From Synechococcus sp. MED650 (lineage in GTDB: Bacteria; Cyanobacteriota; Cyanobacteriia; PCC-6307; Cyanobiaceae), in the NCBI GenBank assembly GCA_002691345.1, contig NZHI01000058.1:10362-16564 (forward strand): DNA of 6,203 bases, read 5' to 3'. A program made the position numbers and the translations under genes. Position 1 is the first letter of the stretch. Each line of letters opens with the position of its first letter. Shown here piece by piece: positions 1-5,818 of this stretch. The notes below the pieces were generated by a model that was not told where the DNA came from, did not search any database, and saw only the letters and a list, made by a program, of their open reading frames with translations.

Positions 1-500
1 TCAGTAATGAGGGCCAAGCTGCCCCAACTGCCGCAGAGCAGACGCATCAGGTCGTAGCCCGCCACGTTTTTCACCACCCGGCCACCGGCGCGGGCTTCCA
101 CACCATCGCTGCGTAGCAGGCCAATACCGATGATCTGATCGCGCACCCCCAGGTGGCGCTGTCGCAATCCACCCGACAGGCCTCGGGCGACAAGGCCGCC
201 GATGCTGCCCTCAGCGCCAGCCTTGGGCCAATCCACCGGCAGCCATTGCCCTTGTGCGGCCAGCAGGGTTTGCAGCTCTTGCAGCGGCAGGCCGGCTTCA
301 ACGGTGATCGTCAGATCATCCACGGCGTGGTCGATCACCCGATCCAGATTCCGGCAGCTCAACACGGCGTGGCTTGGATCCAGGGGTGGACCCCAATCCA
401 GTCGGGTGCCCAGGCCACTGGGACTCCAGGGCAGGGCGTCCTGATGCCACTGGCGCACCAGGTTGATCAGATCGCTGCGGCTGGTGGGGGAATAGCTCAC
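1..500 (-). CDS. glcE: Glycolate oxidase FAD-binding subunit GlcE, N-terminal part (cut by window edge)
   Basis: Reading leftward from a GTG at 500-498, an open frame without stops runs off the left window edge, giving about 166 residues. The protein has features of an FAD-binding PCMH-type flavoprotein of the GlcE family: an N-terminal segment with GLGTRLDWG, the stretch DLTITVEAGLPLQELQ, the loop AEGSIGGLVARGLSGG (flavin-binding region), and near the edge GGRVVKNVAGYDLMRLLCGS, which is highly typical of GlcE. In the family, GlcE works with GlcD and GlcF to oxidise glycolate to glyoxylate, the photorespiratory entry step in cyanobacteria. The GTG is chosen because the family N-terminus begins close to it and any extension would run into the divergent kinase gene. 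There is no clear Shine-Dalgarno sequence. The C-terminal half is outside the window. GlcF lies on the same strand upstream, separated by an opposite-strand gene. Confidence 0.88.
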   Translation of the reverse strand, partial: MSYSPTSRSDLINLVRQWHQDALPWSPSGLGTRLDWGPPLDPSHAVLSCRNLDRVIDHAVDDLTITVEAGLPLQELQTLLAAQGQWLPVDWPKAGAEGSIGGLVARGLSGGLRQRHLGVRDQIIGIGLLRSDGVEARAGGRVVKNVAGYDLMRLLCGSWGSLALIT

Positions 501-514
501 GGCACGATGGTGCC
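501..514. promoter_or_regulatory. Perfect inverted repeat filling the gap between two divergent start codons
   Basis: The whole 14-bp gap between the glcE GTG (500) and the kinase ATG (515) reads GGCACGATGGTGCC, with 5-bp arms GGCAC/GTGCC around a 4-nt centre. It could be an operator or a hairpin in both mRNA leaders directly abutting the start codons. The symmetry is seen directly; any function is inference, and a 5-bp arm can arise by chance in GC-rich DNA. Confidence 0.35.
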
Positions 515-1861
515 ATGAAGGTTGTGGTGATTGACGACGACCCCACGGGTTCGCAGACGGTGCACAGCTGCCCGCTGTTGTTGCGCTGGGATGTGGAGAC
601 ATTGAGGCAGGGGCTGCGGCATCCCTCTCCGTTGTTGTTTCTGCTGGCGGACACCCGGGCGCTGACGCCAGGGGCTGCGGCTGAACGCAATCGCAGCATT
701 GCGGCGGCACTTGATCAAGCCCTGCAGCAGGAGGGATTGGCGCGCGATCAAGTGATTCTGGTGAGCCGTGGTGATTCCACCTTGCGGGGCCATGGGGTGC
801 TCGAGCCGGTGGTGCTGGAGGAGTGCTTCGGCCCCTTTGATGCCACGTTCCATGTGCCGGCATTCCTGGAAGGAGGACGCACCACCGTGAATGGTGTGCA
901 CTTGCTGCATGGGGAACCGGTGCATACAACGCCGTTTGCCCAGGACCGGCTGTTCGGCTTCAGCAGCAGTGATCTGGCCTGCTGGCTGGAGGAGAAAAGC
1001 GATGGGGCCATTGCTGCAGCTTCGGTGCAGCGCATCAGTGGCCGTGACCTTGATGCTGCCTGTGCCGCGGGCCTGCCGCTGTTGATCGATCGCCTGCGTT
1101 GTCTCCACGGCAACGCATCTGTAGTGGTGGATGCCGAGCGTCAGGAGCAGCTCACCGCTTTGGCCGCAGCGGTGCGAACCCTTCAGGGGGAGAAACGATT
1201 TCTGTTCCGCTCCGCCGCGAGCATGGTGAAGGCCTTGGCGGATCCCGGCCCGCCACCATTGGATCCCGAGGGCCTCGCGGCGTTGCGGAGACAGGATCCA
1301 GGCGGCAAGCCTTTGCCAGGGCTGGTGATGGTGGGCTCCCATGTGCCTCTGGCGGATCAGCAGCTGGAGCTGCTGCTGGCGGCACCGGGTTGCCACGGGG
1401 TTGAGCTGCCGGTGCCTCGCATCGCCCGGGTGCTGGAGGGGCCGACACCCGATCTGTTGCTGGCTGATCTGGAGCAGGTCTGGCTACAGCAGCTGCAAGC
1501 GCTGCTTGATCAAGGCCTCACACCGGTGCTGTTGACCAGTCGCGGTGAGCTGCGCTGCGCCTCAGAGCGGGAGGGGCGGCGGTTGTCTTGCGCTTTGGCG
1601 GAATTGATGGGGCGATTGGCGGCAAGCCTGGCTCCCGATCTGGGCTACCTGATCAGCAAAGGGGGCATCACGACCCAGATGCTTCTGACCCATGGTCTCG
1701 GGTTGGAGGCTGTGCAGCTTGAGGGTCAGCTGCTGCCAGGACTCTCGCTGGTGCGGCCTCTGGAGGGAGCGTTCAGAGGACTACCGATCCTCACGTTCCC
1801 CGGCAACCTTGGCGATCCTGGAACCCTTCAGGACGCCTGGCAGCGGATGCAGGCCGGCTGA
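515..1861 (+). CDS. Four-carbon acid sugar kinase family protein (DUF1537 / OtnK-like)
   Basis: A 448-residue protein of normal family length. The N-terminal sugar-acid-binding domain (SBD_N type) starts with MKVVVIDDDPTGSQTV (DDPTG at residues 8-12) and carries SRGDSTLRGH (84-93) and GGRTTVNGVH (120-129). The C-terminal nucleotide-binding domain (NBD_C type) begins around residue 268 (LVMVGSHVPLADQQ) and has SKGGITTQML (381-390) and FPGNLGD (428-434). Characterised family members phosphorylate erythronate, threonate or 3-oxo-tetronates with ATP in the cytoplasm; the substrate here cannot be read from sequence. The usual partner genes (PdxA2-like dehydrogenase, class II aldolase) are not in the window. 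Instead it lies between glcF and glcE on the opposite strand, which suggests but does not prove a role in hydroxyacid metabolism linked to photorespiration. The start is fixed by the DDPTG motif close to the N-terminus. Its 3' end overlaps glcF by 81 bp. Confidence 0.88.
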   Translation: MKVVVIDDDPTGSQTVHSCPLLLRWDVETLRQGLRHPSPLLFLLADTRALTPGAAAERNRSIAAALDQALQQEGLARDQVILVSRGDSTLRGHGVLEPVVLEECFGPFDATFHVPAFLEGGRTTVNGVHLLHGEPVHTTPFAQDRLFGFSSSDLACWLEEKSDGAIAAASVQRISGRDLDAACAAGLPLLIDRLRCLHGNASVVVDAERQEQLTALAAAVRTLQGEKRFLFRSAASMVKALADPGPPPLDPEGLAALRRQDPGGKPLPGLVMVGSHVPLADQQLELLLAAPGCHGVELPVPRIARVLEGPTPDLLLADLEQVWLQQLQALLDQGLTPVLLTSRGELRCASEREGRRLSCALAELMGRLAASLAPDLGYLISKGGITTQMLLTHGLGLEAVQLEGQLLPGLSLVRPLEGAFRGLPILTFPGNLGDPGTLQDAWQRMQAG

Positions 1862-3121
1862 GGCGGCCAACAGTTCCATCGGGTGAAGCACGTCAGCCCG
1901 ATCTCCAAGGTGACGACGCAATTGCATCGTGCAGCCGATGTTGGCGCTGGCCACCAGCTCGGCACCGGTGCTGCTGAGGTCGTCTGCCTTGATCCGCCCC
2001 AGTTCAGCCGCCTCCTCGTACTGCACCAGGTTGTAGATGCCAGCGCTGCCGCAGCAGACGCCGGCTTCGGTGGCTTCCTTGAGTTGCAGATCCGGGATGG
2101 CGCGAAGCAGCTGGCGCGGCTGGGCCTGAATCCCCTGCCCGTGAATCATGTGGCAGGCATCGTGCATCGCTACGGTGGTGGCGAGTGGTTGCAACCGGGC
2201 TCTGAACGCCTCGCTCAGGCCATGAATCGCTAGAAATTCCTGCACGTCCTGCACTGGTGCACGGAACTGGGTGTCTTCAGTGGTCAGCAGCTCGTCGTAG
2301 GCCTTCATGGTGTGGCCGCAACCGGAGGCTGCAACCAGCACCGCGTCGAGCTGGCCTTCGATGCCATTCATACTCCGCACCAGATCGGTGGCAAGCCTGC
2401 GTGTCAGCTCCAGCTCCCCCTGGTGATGACTCACAGCACCGCAACAGCCTTGATCAGCGGGGACCACCACCTCAAAGCCGTTGGCCTGCAGCACCCTCAC
2501 CGTTGCGGTGCTCACATTCGGGTCGAAACAGCGCTGCACGCAACCGAGCAGCAGCGCAACCCTGCCGCGGCATGCGCCCTCAGCGGGATTGATCAGAGGC
2601 AATTGATCGCTGAAGGCCTCCGCTGCCAGGGGCGGCAGCAACCGCTCCATCGCTTCGATCTCAGGGCCGAACAAACGGGTGAGCCCTGTGCGGCGAGCCA
2701 GGGCCTGGAGCGGTGAGCCGGTGTAGGCCCGCAAGGGTTGCAGCAGGGCTCGCAGGCGACCTGGATAGGGAAGTACCTGCAACAGCAACTGGCGGAAGCT
2801 GGTCTGCCAGGCGCTGCGTTGCCCGGCGTTGATCAGTTTTGGACGGGTGTGTTCGATCAGCTGGTCGTAACGCACGCCGGAAGGGCAGGCGGTGACGCAG
2901 GCAAAGCAGCCCAAACAGGTGTCGAAATGGCTCGCAACGGTGGCATCCAGCTCCAGCTCACCGGCTTCGATCGCGCGAAGAGCGTGGATACGACCGCGCG
3001 GTGAATCCATCTCACTGGCGAGCACGCGGTAGCTGGCGCAGGTGGGCAAACAGAAGCCGCAATGCACACAAGGATCAGCGGCTCCCGGCGGGAGGCCGGG
3101 CAACTCGGTCGGTAAGGCCAT
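1781..3121 (-). CDS. glcF: Glycolate oxidase iron-sulfur subunit GlcF
   Basis: A 446-residue protein from the ATG at 3121-3119; a GTG at 3145-3143 would add eight residues. Two [4Fe-4S] cluster motifs lie near the N-terminus: CVHCGFCLPTC (residues 18-28) and CLGCFACVTACP (69-80). Two CCG-type cysteine-rich domains follow: LLGCVQRCFDPN with DQGCCGAV (about 191-230), and HDACHMIHGQG with GVCCGSAG (about 320-361). This is the architecture of GlcF, which passes electrons from the GlcD/GlcE flavoproteins toward the respiratory chain during glycolate oxidation. The conserved end, VLHPMELLAA, lies at about 411-420. The last 26 residues are encoded in DNA that also encodes the C-terminus of the convergent kinase. 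The ATG is preferred because the ferredoxin motif follows it at a typical distance. It is on the same strand as glcE but separated from it by the kinase gene. Confidence 0.93.
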   Translation of the reverse strand: MALPTELPGLPPGAADPCVHCGFCLPTCASYRVLASEMDSPRGRIHALRAIEAGELELDATVASHFDTCLGCFACVTACPSGVRYDQLIEHTRPKLINAGQRSAWQTSFRQLLLQVLPYPGRLRALLQPLRAYTGSPLQALARRTGLTRLFGPEIEAMERLLPPLAAEAFSDQLPLINPAEGACRGRVALLLGCVQRCFDPNVSTATVRVLQANGFEVVVPADQGCCGAVSHHQGELELTRRLATDLVRSMNGIEGQLDAVLVAASGCGHTMKAYDELLTTEDTQFRAPVQDVQEFLAIHGLSEAFRARLQPLATTVAMHDACHMIHGQGIQAQPRQLLRAIPDLQLKEATEAGVCCGSAGIYNLVQYEEAAELGRIKADDLSSTGAELVASANIGCTMQLRRHLGDRADVLHPMELLAASAGLHPLPGVLKGSRIAKVAGEREDR

Positions 3122-3608
3122 GCAGCAATTCTGGCTGATTTGCACCGTTCAGATCGGGCCCATCGAGTTCGGAGGGAGGCTCTGACTCAGGGGTTGTGGT
3201 TTGGGACGGTTGATTGCAATTGACCTGCCGACCCTCCGCTGCAACCACTTGATGGATTCGTTGGTTGTATGGATGCGTGCCTGATTGATAAGATTCCTTC
3301 CTCACTCATTGATTTGAATGTCTTGACTGTGATGTCAGTAATTTCGTGATGTGCAGGATCATTTCAATTCTGATTTGGTATCAGCTGGTTCGCTATTGAG
3401 TCGTTGATTTGCTCCATTGATAATGAACTTGGCATCTTTCAATTGTTCTCTGGGGGCCTTGGTATGGGATGGATGCTCTGAACCGTGTGTTCAACAATTG
3501 GACCCACTCGTGACCCCTATAGCAATGATGTGATACCTTTAACCTGCTTTTAATCTTTGATCCTTGCAGGTGGGGATTTGGTTTTTCTGGCCAGGCGCAA
3601 GATGCTGA
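3122..3608. other. Non-coding region between glcF and the P-loop gene
   Basis: 487 bp without a convincing gene. Composition shifts here from GC-rich (glcF side) to AT-richer, with many TTGAT-type words, for example TTGATTTG near 3309 and again near 3403. Both glcF (leftward) and the P-loop gene (rightward) must be transcribed from within or near it, since they diverge. A TATAGC hexamer at 3518-3523 is a possible -10 element for the P-loop gene, but no good -35 element stands at the right distance. No tRNA, CRISPR or clear riboswitch was seen. Confidence 0.6.
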
Positions 3609-4256
3609 ATGATGTTGAGTAATCGTGGGCAACATGCATCAATTCTTGTTGTTGTTGCGGGTCCATCGGCCTCGGGTAAGTCGACATTTATTAAGCAGCT
3701 GAAACGTCGGAATCGCCCATATTTAGCTCTGCGGTCTCTTGCATCAATTGCTATTCCGCCGACTTTCAGGTTCCGTTCAATGGGGGCGAATCCGGCCAGA
3801 AAGTTGATCAAGCGAGGGGAGAGTCTTGTGCCGAAGCGTCACCATCGAATTCTTCATCTTGATCTGACGTCTGACAGCCGTGGCAAGCATTTGAAGTTCT
3901 GCCCGATTGTTTTTTCTCATTTCAGGGCCGTTCATTCAATCCAGCTTTACCTGCCATACCAGGAATGGCGACAACGGATTCAAACAAGGATGGACGCTGA
4001 AGAAAGCATCAGCGAACGTGTATTGGCATTGTTTGAGTTGGACCTTGTCAATCGTCGGAACGCTGAAAGGGTGTATCGAAATATCTACGCGCATTGGGAA
4101 AATTATTTGGATCGCAATCGTATTCATTCTCGCTGTCTTATTGATCCTCGAAATGATACTCTTTTCCAGCATCATCCTAATGATATTCGACGAAATCCAT
4201 TGAGTGCTGCCCTCCATTCGGTACTCTGTCGAATGCCAATTCTTTCGGCTGATTAA
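3609..4256 (+). CDS. P-loop NTPase / kinase-like protein, function unknown
   Basis: A 215-residue soluble protein. Residues 12-17 form a hydrophobic strand (ILVVVA) followed by a classic Walker A, GPSASGKST (18-26), and a helix, FIKQLKRR. ILHLDL (81-86) could be the Walker B strand. The block IQLYLPYQEWRQRIQTRMD (111-129) resembles the arginine-bearing lid region of small nucleotide or metabolite kinases, and an arginine-rich helical stretch (about 144-175) follows. There is no signal peptide or membrane segment. I do not recognise the family: the GPSxSGKST form occurs in guanylate kinase-like and other small P-loop kinases, but guanylate kinase substrate motifs are not evident. The start could be either of the adjacent ATGs at 3609 and 3612; no strong ribosome binding site is visible. 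The gene is AT-richer than glcF and icd, consistent with an accessory gene. Nearest neighbours are a displaced icd fragment and a sulfotransferase on the other strand, so no operon partner is visible. Confidence 0.75.
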   Translation: MMLSNRGQHASILVVVAGPSASGKSTFIKQLKRRNRPYLALRSLASIAIPPTFRFRSMGANPARKLIKRGESLVPKRHHRILHLDLTSDSRGKHLKFCPIVFSHFRAVHSIQLYLPYQEWRQRIQTRMDAEESISERVLALFELDLVNRRNAERVYRNIYAHWENYLDRNRIHSRCLIDPRNDTLFQHHPNDIRRNPLSAALHSVLCRMPILSAD

Positions 4257-4355
4257 GGCTGCGATGTATGGATAGCGATTATTTGTGGGCATTTTTTATA
4301 TAAAAGGTGGTCAGCCATTGGCCCCAAGGGTTGTTTTAAGTTCGTTTCTGTTGAT
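4257..4355. other. Short spacer between the P-loop gene and the displaced icd end
   Basis: 99 bp, AT-rich in the middle (ATTTTTTATATAAAA near 4290-4305). On the integration model this is the original DNA downstream of icd. No convincing terminator hairpin precedes the A/T run on either strand, and no ORF is supported. Confidence 0.45.
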
Positions 4356-4473
4356 TCAGAACCGTTCAATGATGGCCTGCGCGAAACCGCTGCAGCTCAC
4401 CGGATCCACCTGGGGTTCCATCAGTCGGGCCAGGTCATAGGTGACCTGTTTGTCGGCGATCGCAGCACTCAGG
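4356..4473 (-). pseudogene. icd: Displaced 3' end of icd (last 38 codons and stop)
   Basis: On the minus strand this encodes [20 protein letters not shown] followed by [18 protein letters not shown] and a TGA at 4358-4356. This is the same as the end of the functional icd to the right except for the last residues (FAQAIIERF against FAEAIIQRF). Upstream of 4473 homology stops abruptly, and an in-frame TAG lies two codons before the homologous block (ATG GCA TAG ATC ACC), so the piece has no start and cannot make a fusion. It is a remnant, not a gene. By nucleotide, 107 of 118 positions match the right copy and all 11 differences lie in 4356-4407. Confidence 0.92.
4356..4473. repeat. Direct repeat, left copy (att-like icd 3' duplication)
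   Basis: The left member of a direct repeat with 5819-5936, offset 1463 bp. Positions 4408-4473 are identical to 5871-5936 (66 bp); 4356-4407 matches 5819-5870 at 41 of 52 positions. The identical block contains the palindrome GCGATCGC (HIP1) at 4456-4463. Homology ends sharply at 4473/4474. Confidence 0.9.
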
Positions 4474-4521
4474 GTGATCTATGCCATCGCCAGTTGTGTC
4501 AGCCAGTGATGGTGTTTGCTG

Positions 4522-4548
4522 GAGTGAGAGCTTGACTTTGGATCACTC
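4522..4548. repeat. Small inverted repeat
   Basis: GAGTGA (4522-4527) and TCACTC (4543-4548) are perfect 6-bp inverted arms around a 15-nt spacer. No T-run follows. It may be chance, a protein site, or part of an element end. Confidence 0.25.
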
Positions 4549-4556
4549 ATCTTTTC

Positions 4557-4585
4557 AGCCTTAGATTTTTTCTTTAATTGAGGCT
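4557..4585 (+). terminator. Possible rho-independent terminator for rightward transcription
   Basis: Arms AGCCTTAG and TTGAGGCT pair over 8 bp (two G-T wobbles) around a T-rich loop of 13 nt, and are followed on the plus strand by TTCTTATTTTCGTTT. It would stop plus-strand transcription coming from the P-loop gene before it enters the opposing sulfotransferase gene. The T-tract is interrupted and the loop is long, so support is weak. Confidence 0.3.
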
Positions 4586-4611
4586 TTCTTATTTTCGTTT
4601 CCTATGAAGTT

Positions 4612-4638
4612 ATTTAGCTGGAGAAAATCTGGCTAAAT
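4612..4638. terminator. Inverted repeat just behind the sulfotransferase stop
   Basis: ATTTAGC (4612-4618) and GCTAAAT (4632-4638) are perfect 7-bp arms, extendable to 11 bp in plus-strand RNA with two G-U pairs around the loop GAAAA. It starts 3 bp beyond the sulfotransferase stop codon (TAA at 4644-4642), the right place for a transcription end. However, in minus-strand RNA the G-U pairs become mismatches and no T-tract follows, so it may only be an mRNA-end stabilising hairpin. Confidence 0.35.
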
Positions 4639-4641
4639 GAT

Positions 4642-5802
4642 TTATTTGGAGTTGTTTGTTCGCAACACCTTGGTTAAGGTATGTTTGATTTTTATGTGAA
4701 GTCTTTCTAGTATCCTCAATGGGTGTTGTCTTCTTGGAGGGGTGGGTTGAGATTGATATTGCCTTTCGTGGATGAATTTAACGAGCTTCAAGGTAAGTTC
4801 TAGAGTATCGTCAAGGTTGGGCTTGTAGTTGAACCCGGTAATGTTATTGATGAGGACCTCCGGTGATGTTCGATGGGAATGGTGGTCGGCATTGGTGTCG
4901 TGACTTGGAAATAGAGATGTCTGTGTAGGGAAGCGTTTCGCGCAAAGATCCTGATTTGATTTGAAATAACTATTCCTAATTAATGTGGTCGTATCCGCTG
5001 CAAAGTAAGCGTAATCATTTTTTGCTATTTGAGGAGTTAATTTGTTGAAAATTTCCTTCATCGTTTGCTGCTCGTCCTTGCTGACTTGCGCGTTAAGTCT
5101 TCTTGCGATCTCTATCATCGATTTTGACCACCCAGCATTTTTGGCAGAATTTATTGAGCTTAAGGGGAATGTTAGGCCTCTAATATTGATGGATAGATGT
5201 GTGCAAAAGTTTTTTAGAATTTCATTTTTTCCTGGAAATAATTCCCTGCAATAGCGCTCGACGACTACTTGGTCGGCTCCAAATTGACGTTCAAATGTCT
5301 CAGTTAGCTTGAGCCAGTTGAAGCTATCGCTGGGTAGGTCATGCAGAAATTCTTGAATTGATTTTGTTTTGCCGTCTTTGACAGTTTGAGAGTAATATGA
5401 ACTAATAAACTCTTCCTGTGGGCGAATATATAAAATGATATATGGGTTGAGGTTGGAATTTTTAGATGCTAAATTTAAAGTATTAGCCATAAGGGGAGCG
5501 TCGTTATAGCCTTTGATTGCGTTGCCGCAAAATCCTTCCCAACTAAGGATGTATGTATTTAGTTGGCTTGTGCATGCTCGCGATTGTTTGGTGATTAGTT
5601 GTTCTAGTGTATTGGCCAATCTTTTGGCGGCTGTCTCGTTCCCTTCGGCATGTTTGCGAAGCGCGCGCCGTGCATCACGTGGGAAGGTAAGTAATCCAAT
5701 TCCCTGGCGAGCTAGTGCTTTTCGGTTGGTTTTGAGAAACGCCTCGATGGATGTGGTGCCTGTTTTATGGGTGCCGATGTGAATCCATAGTTTCGGTTTC
5801 AT
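4642..5802 (-). CDS. Sulfotransferase-like protein (PAPS-dependent type, unassigned substrate)
   Basis: A 386-residue protein from the ATG at 5802-5800; a TTG at 5814-5812 would add four residues. The N-terminus WIHIGTHKTGTTSIE (residues 6-20) is the 5'-phosphosulfate-binding loop of PAPS sulfotransferases, with the conserved HxGxxKTGTT form. YIRPQEEFISSYYSQ (125-139) fits the 3'-phosphate-binding motif, with R127 and S134/S135. A segment around 266-300 (YFAADTTTLIRNSYF, then LFP) resembles the C-terminal end of the domain in carbohydrate-type sulfotransferases. The remaining tail is basic (HPLRILERLHIKIKH). No signal peptide or membrane helix is seen, so it probably acts in the cytosol, plausibly on a glycan, lipid or exopolysaccharide precursor (inference). 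The ATG lies 16 bp beyond the icd stop on the same strand, so co-transcription with icd is likely. It is AT-rich compared with icd and lies inside the icd-repeat unit, which suggests horizontal acquisition. Confidence 0.82.
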   Translation of the reverse strand: MKPKLWIHIGTHKTGTTSIEAFLKTNRKALARQGIGLLTFPRDARRALRKHAEGNETAAKRLANTLEQLITKQSRACTSQLNTYILSWEGFCGNAIKGYNDAPLMANTLNLASKNSNLNPYIILYIRPQEEFISSYYSQTVKDGKTKSIQEFLHDLPSDSFNWLKLTETFERQFGADQVVVERYCRELFPGKNEILKNFCTHLSINIRGLTFPLSSINSAKNAGWSKSMIEIARRLNAQVSKDEQQTMKEIFNKLTPQIAKNDYAYFAADTTTLIRNSYFKSNQDLCAKRFPTQTSLFPSHDTNADHHSHRTSPEVLINNITGFNYKPNLDDTLELTLKLVKFIHERQYQSQPTPPRRQHPLRILERLHIKIKHTLTKVLRTNNSK

Positions 5803-5818
5803 TGCGTTGATCAATTAT

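Larger units (their letters stand above)
4474..4641. other. Non-coding DNA at the inner side of the left repeat
   Basis: 168 bp with no supported gene and no homology to the icd sequence that would be expected to continue beyond the repeat. It becomes strongly T-rich on the plus strand from about 4550. It contains three small inverted repeats (4522-4548, 4557-4585, 4612-4638). Confidence 0.5.

Noticed and set aside
497..1396. A 299-codon minus-strand open frame antisense to the kinase
   Set aside because: Its product is rich in Q, H and R with no recognisable motif, and the plus-strand frame carries all conserved motifs of the DUF1537 family. It is a GC-rich shadow frame.
2312..2716. A 134-codon plus-strand frame inside glcF
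   Set aside because: It is antisense to a gene with clear Fe-S and CCG motifs and has no features of its own.
3075..3305. A 76-codon minus-strand frame overlapping the start of glcF
   Set aside because: It overlaps the N-terminal codons of glcF in another frame, resembles no known protein and has no clear ribosome binding site.
3491..3523. A promoter for the P-loop gene using TATAGC as the -10 box
   Set aside because: The TTGGAC upstream is only 14 bp away, too close for a normal -35, and the 17-bp position holds CAATTG. Too weak to list as a promoter.
3907..4203. A 98-codon plus-strand frame with a hydrophobic stretch (IAIVFILAVLLILEMILFS)
   Set aside because: It looks like a membrane segment but lies wholly inside the P-loop gene in another frame. 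The P-loop frame has a Walker A motif and is preferred.
4281..4320. A terminator at the A/T run ATTTTTTATATAAAA
   Set aside because: No stem of useful length precedes the run on either strand; only a 4-bp GCCA/TGGC palindrome with almost no loop was found nearby.
5042..5254. A 70-codon plus-strand frame within the sulfotransferase gene
   Set aside because: It is a shadow of the minus-strand gene; its apparent hydrophobicity comes from the complement of the real coding strand.
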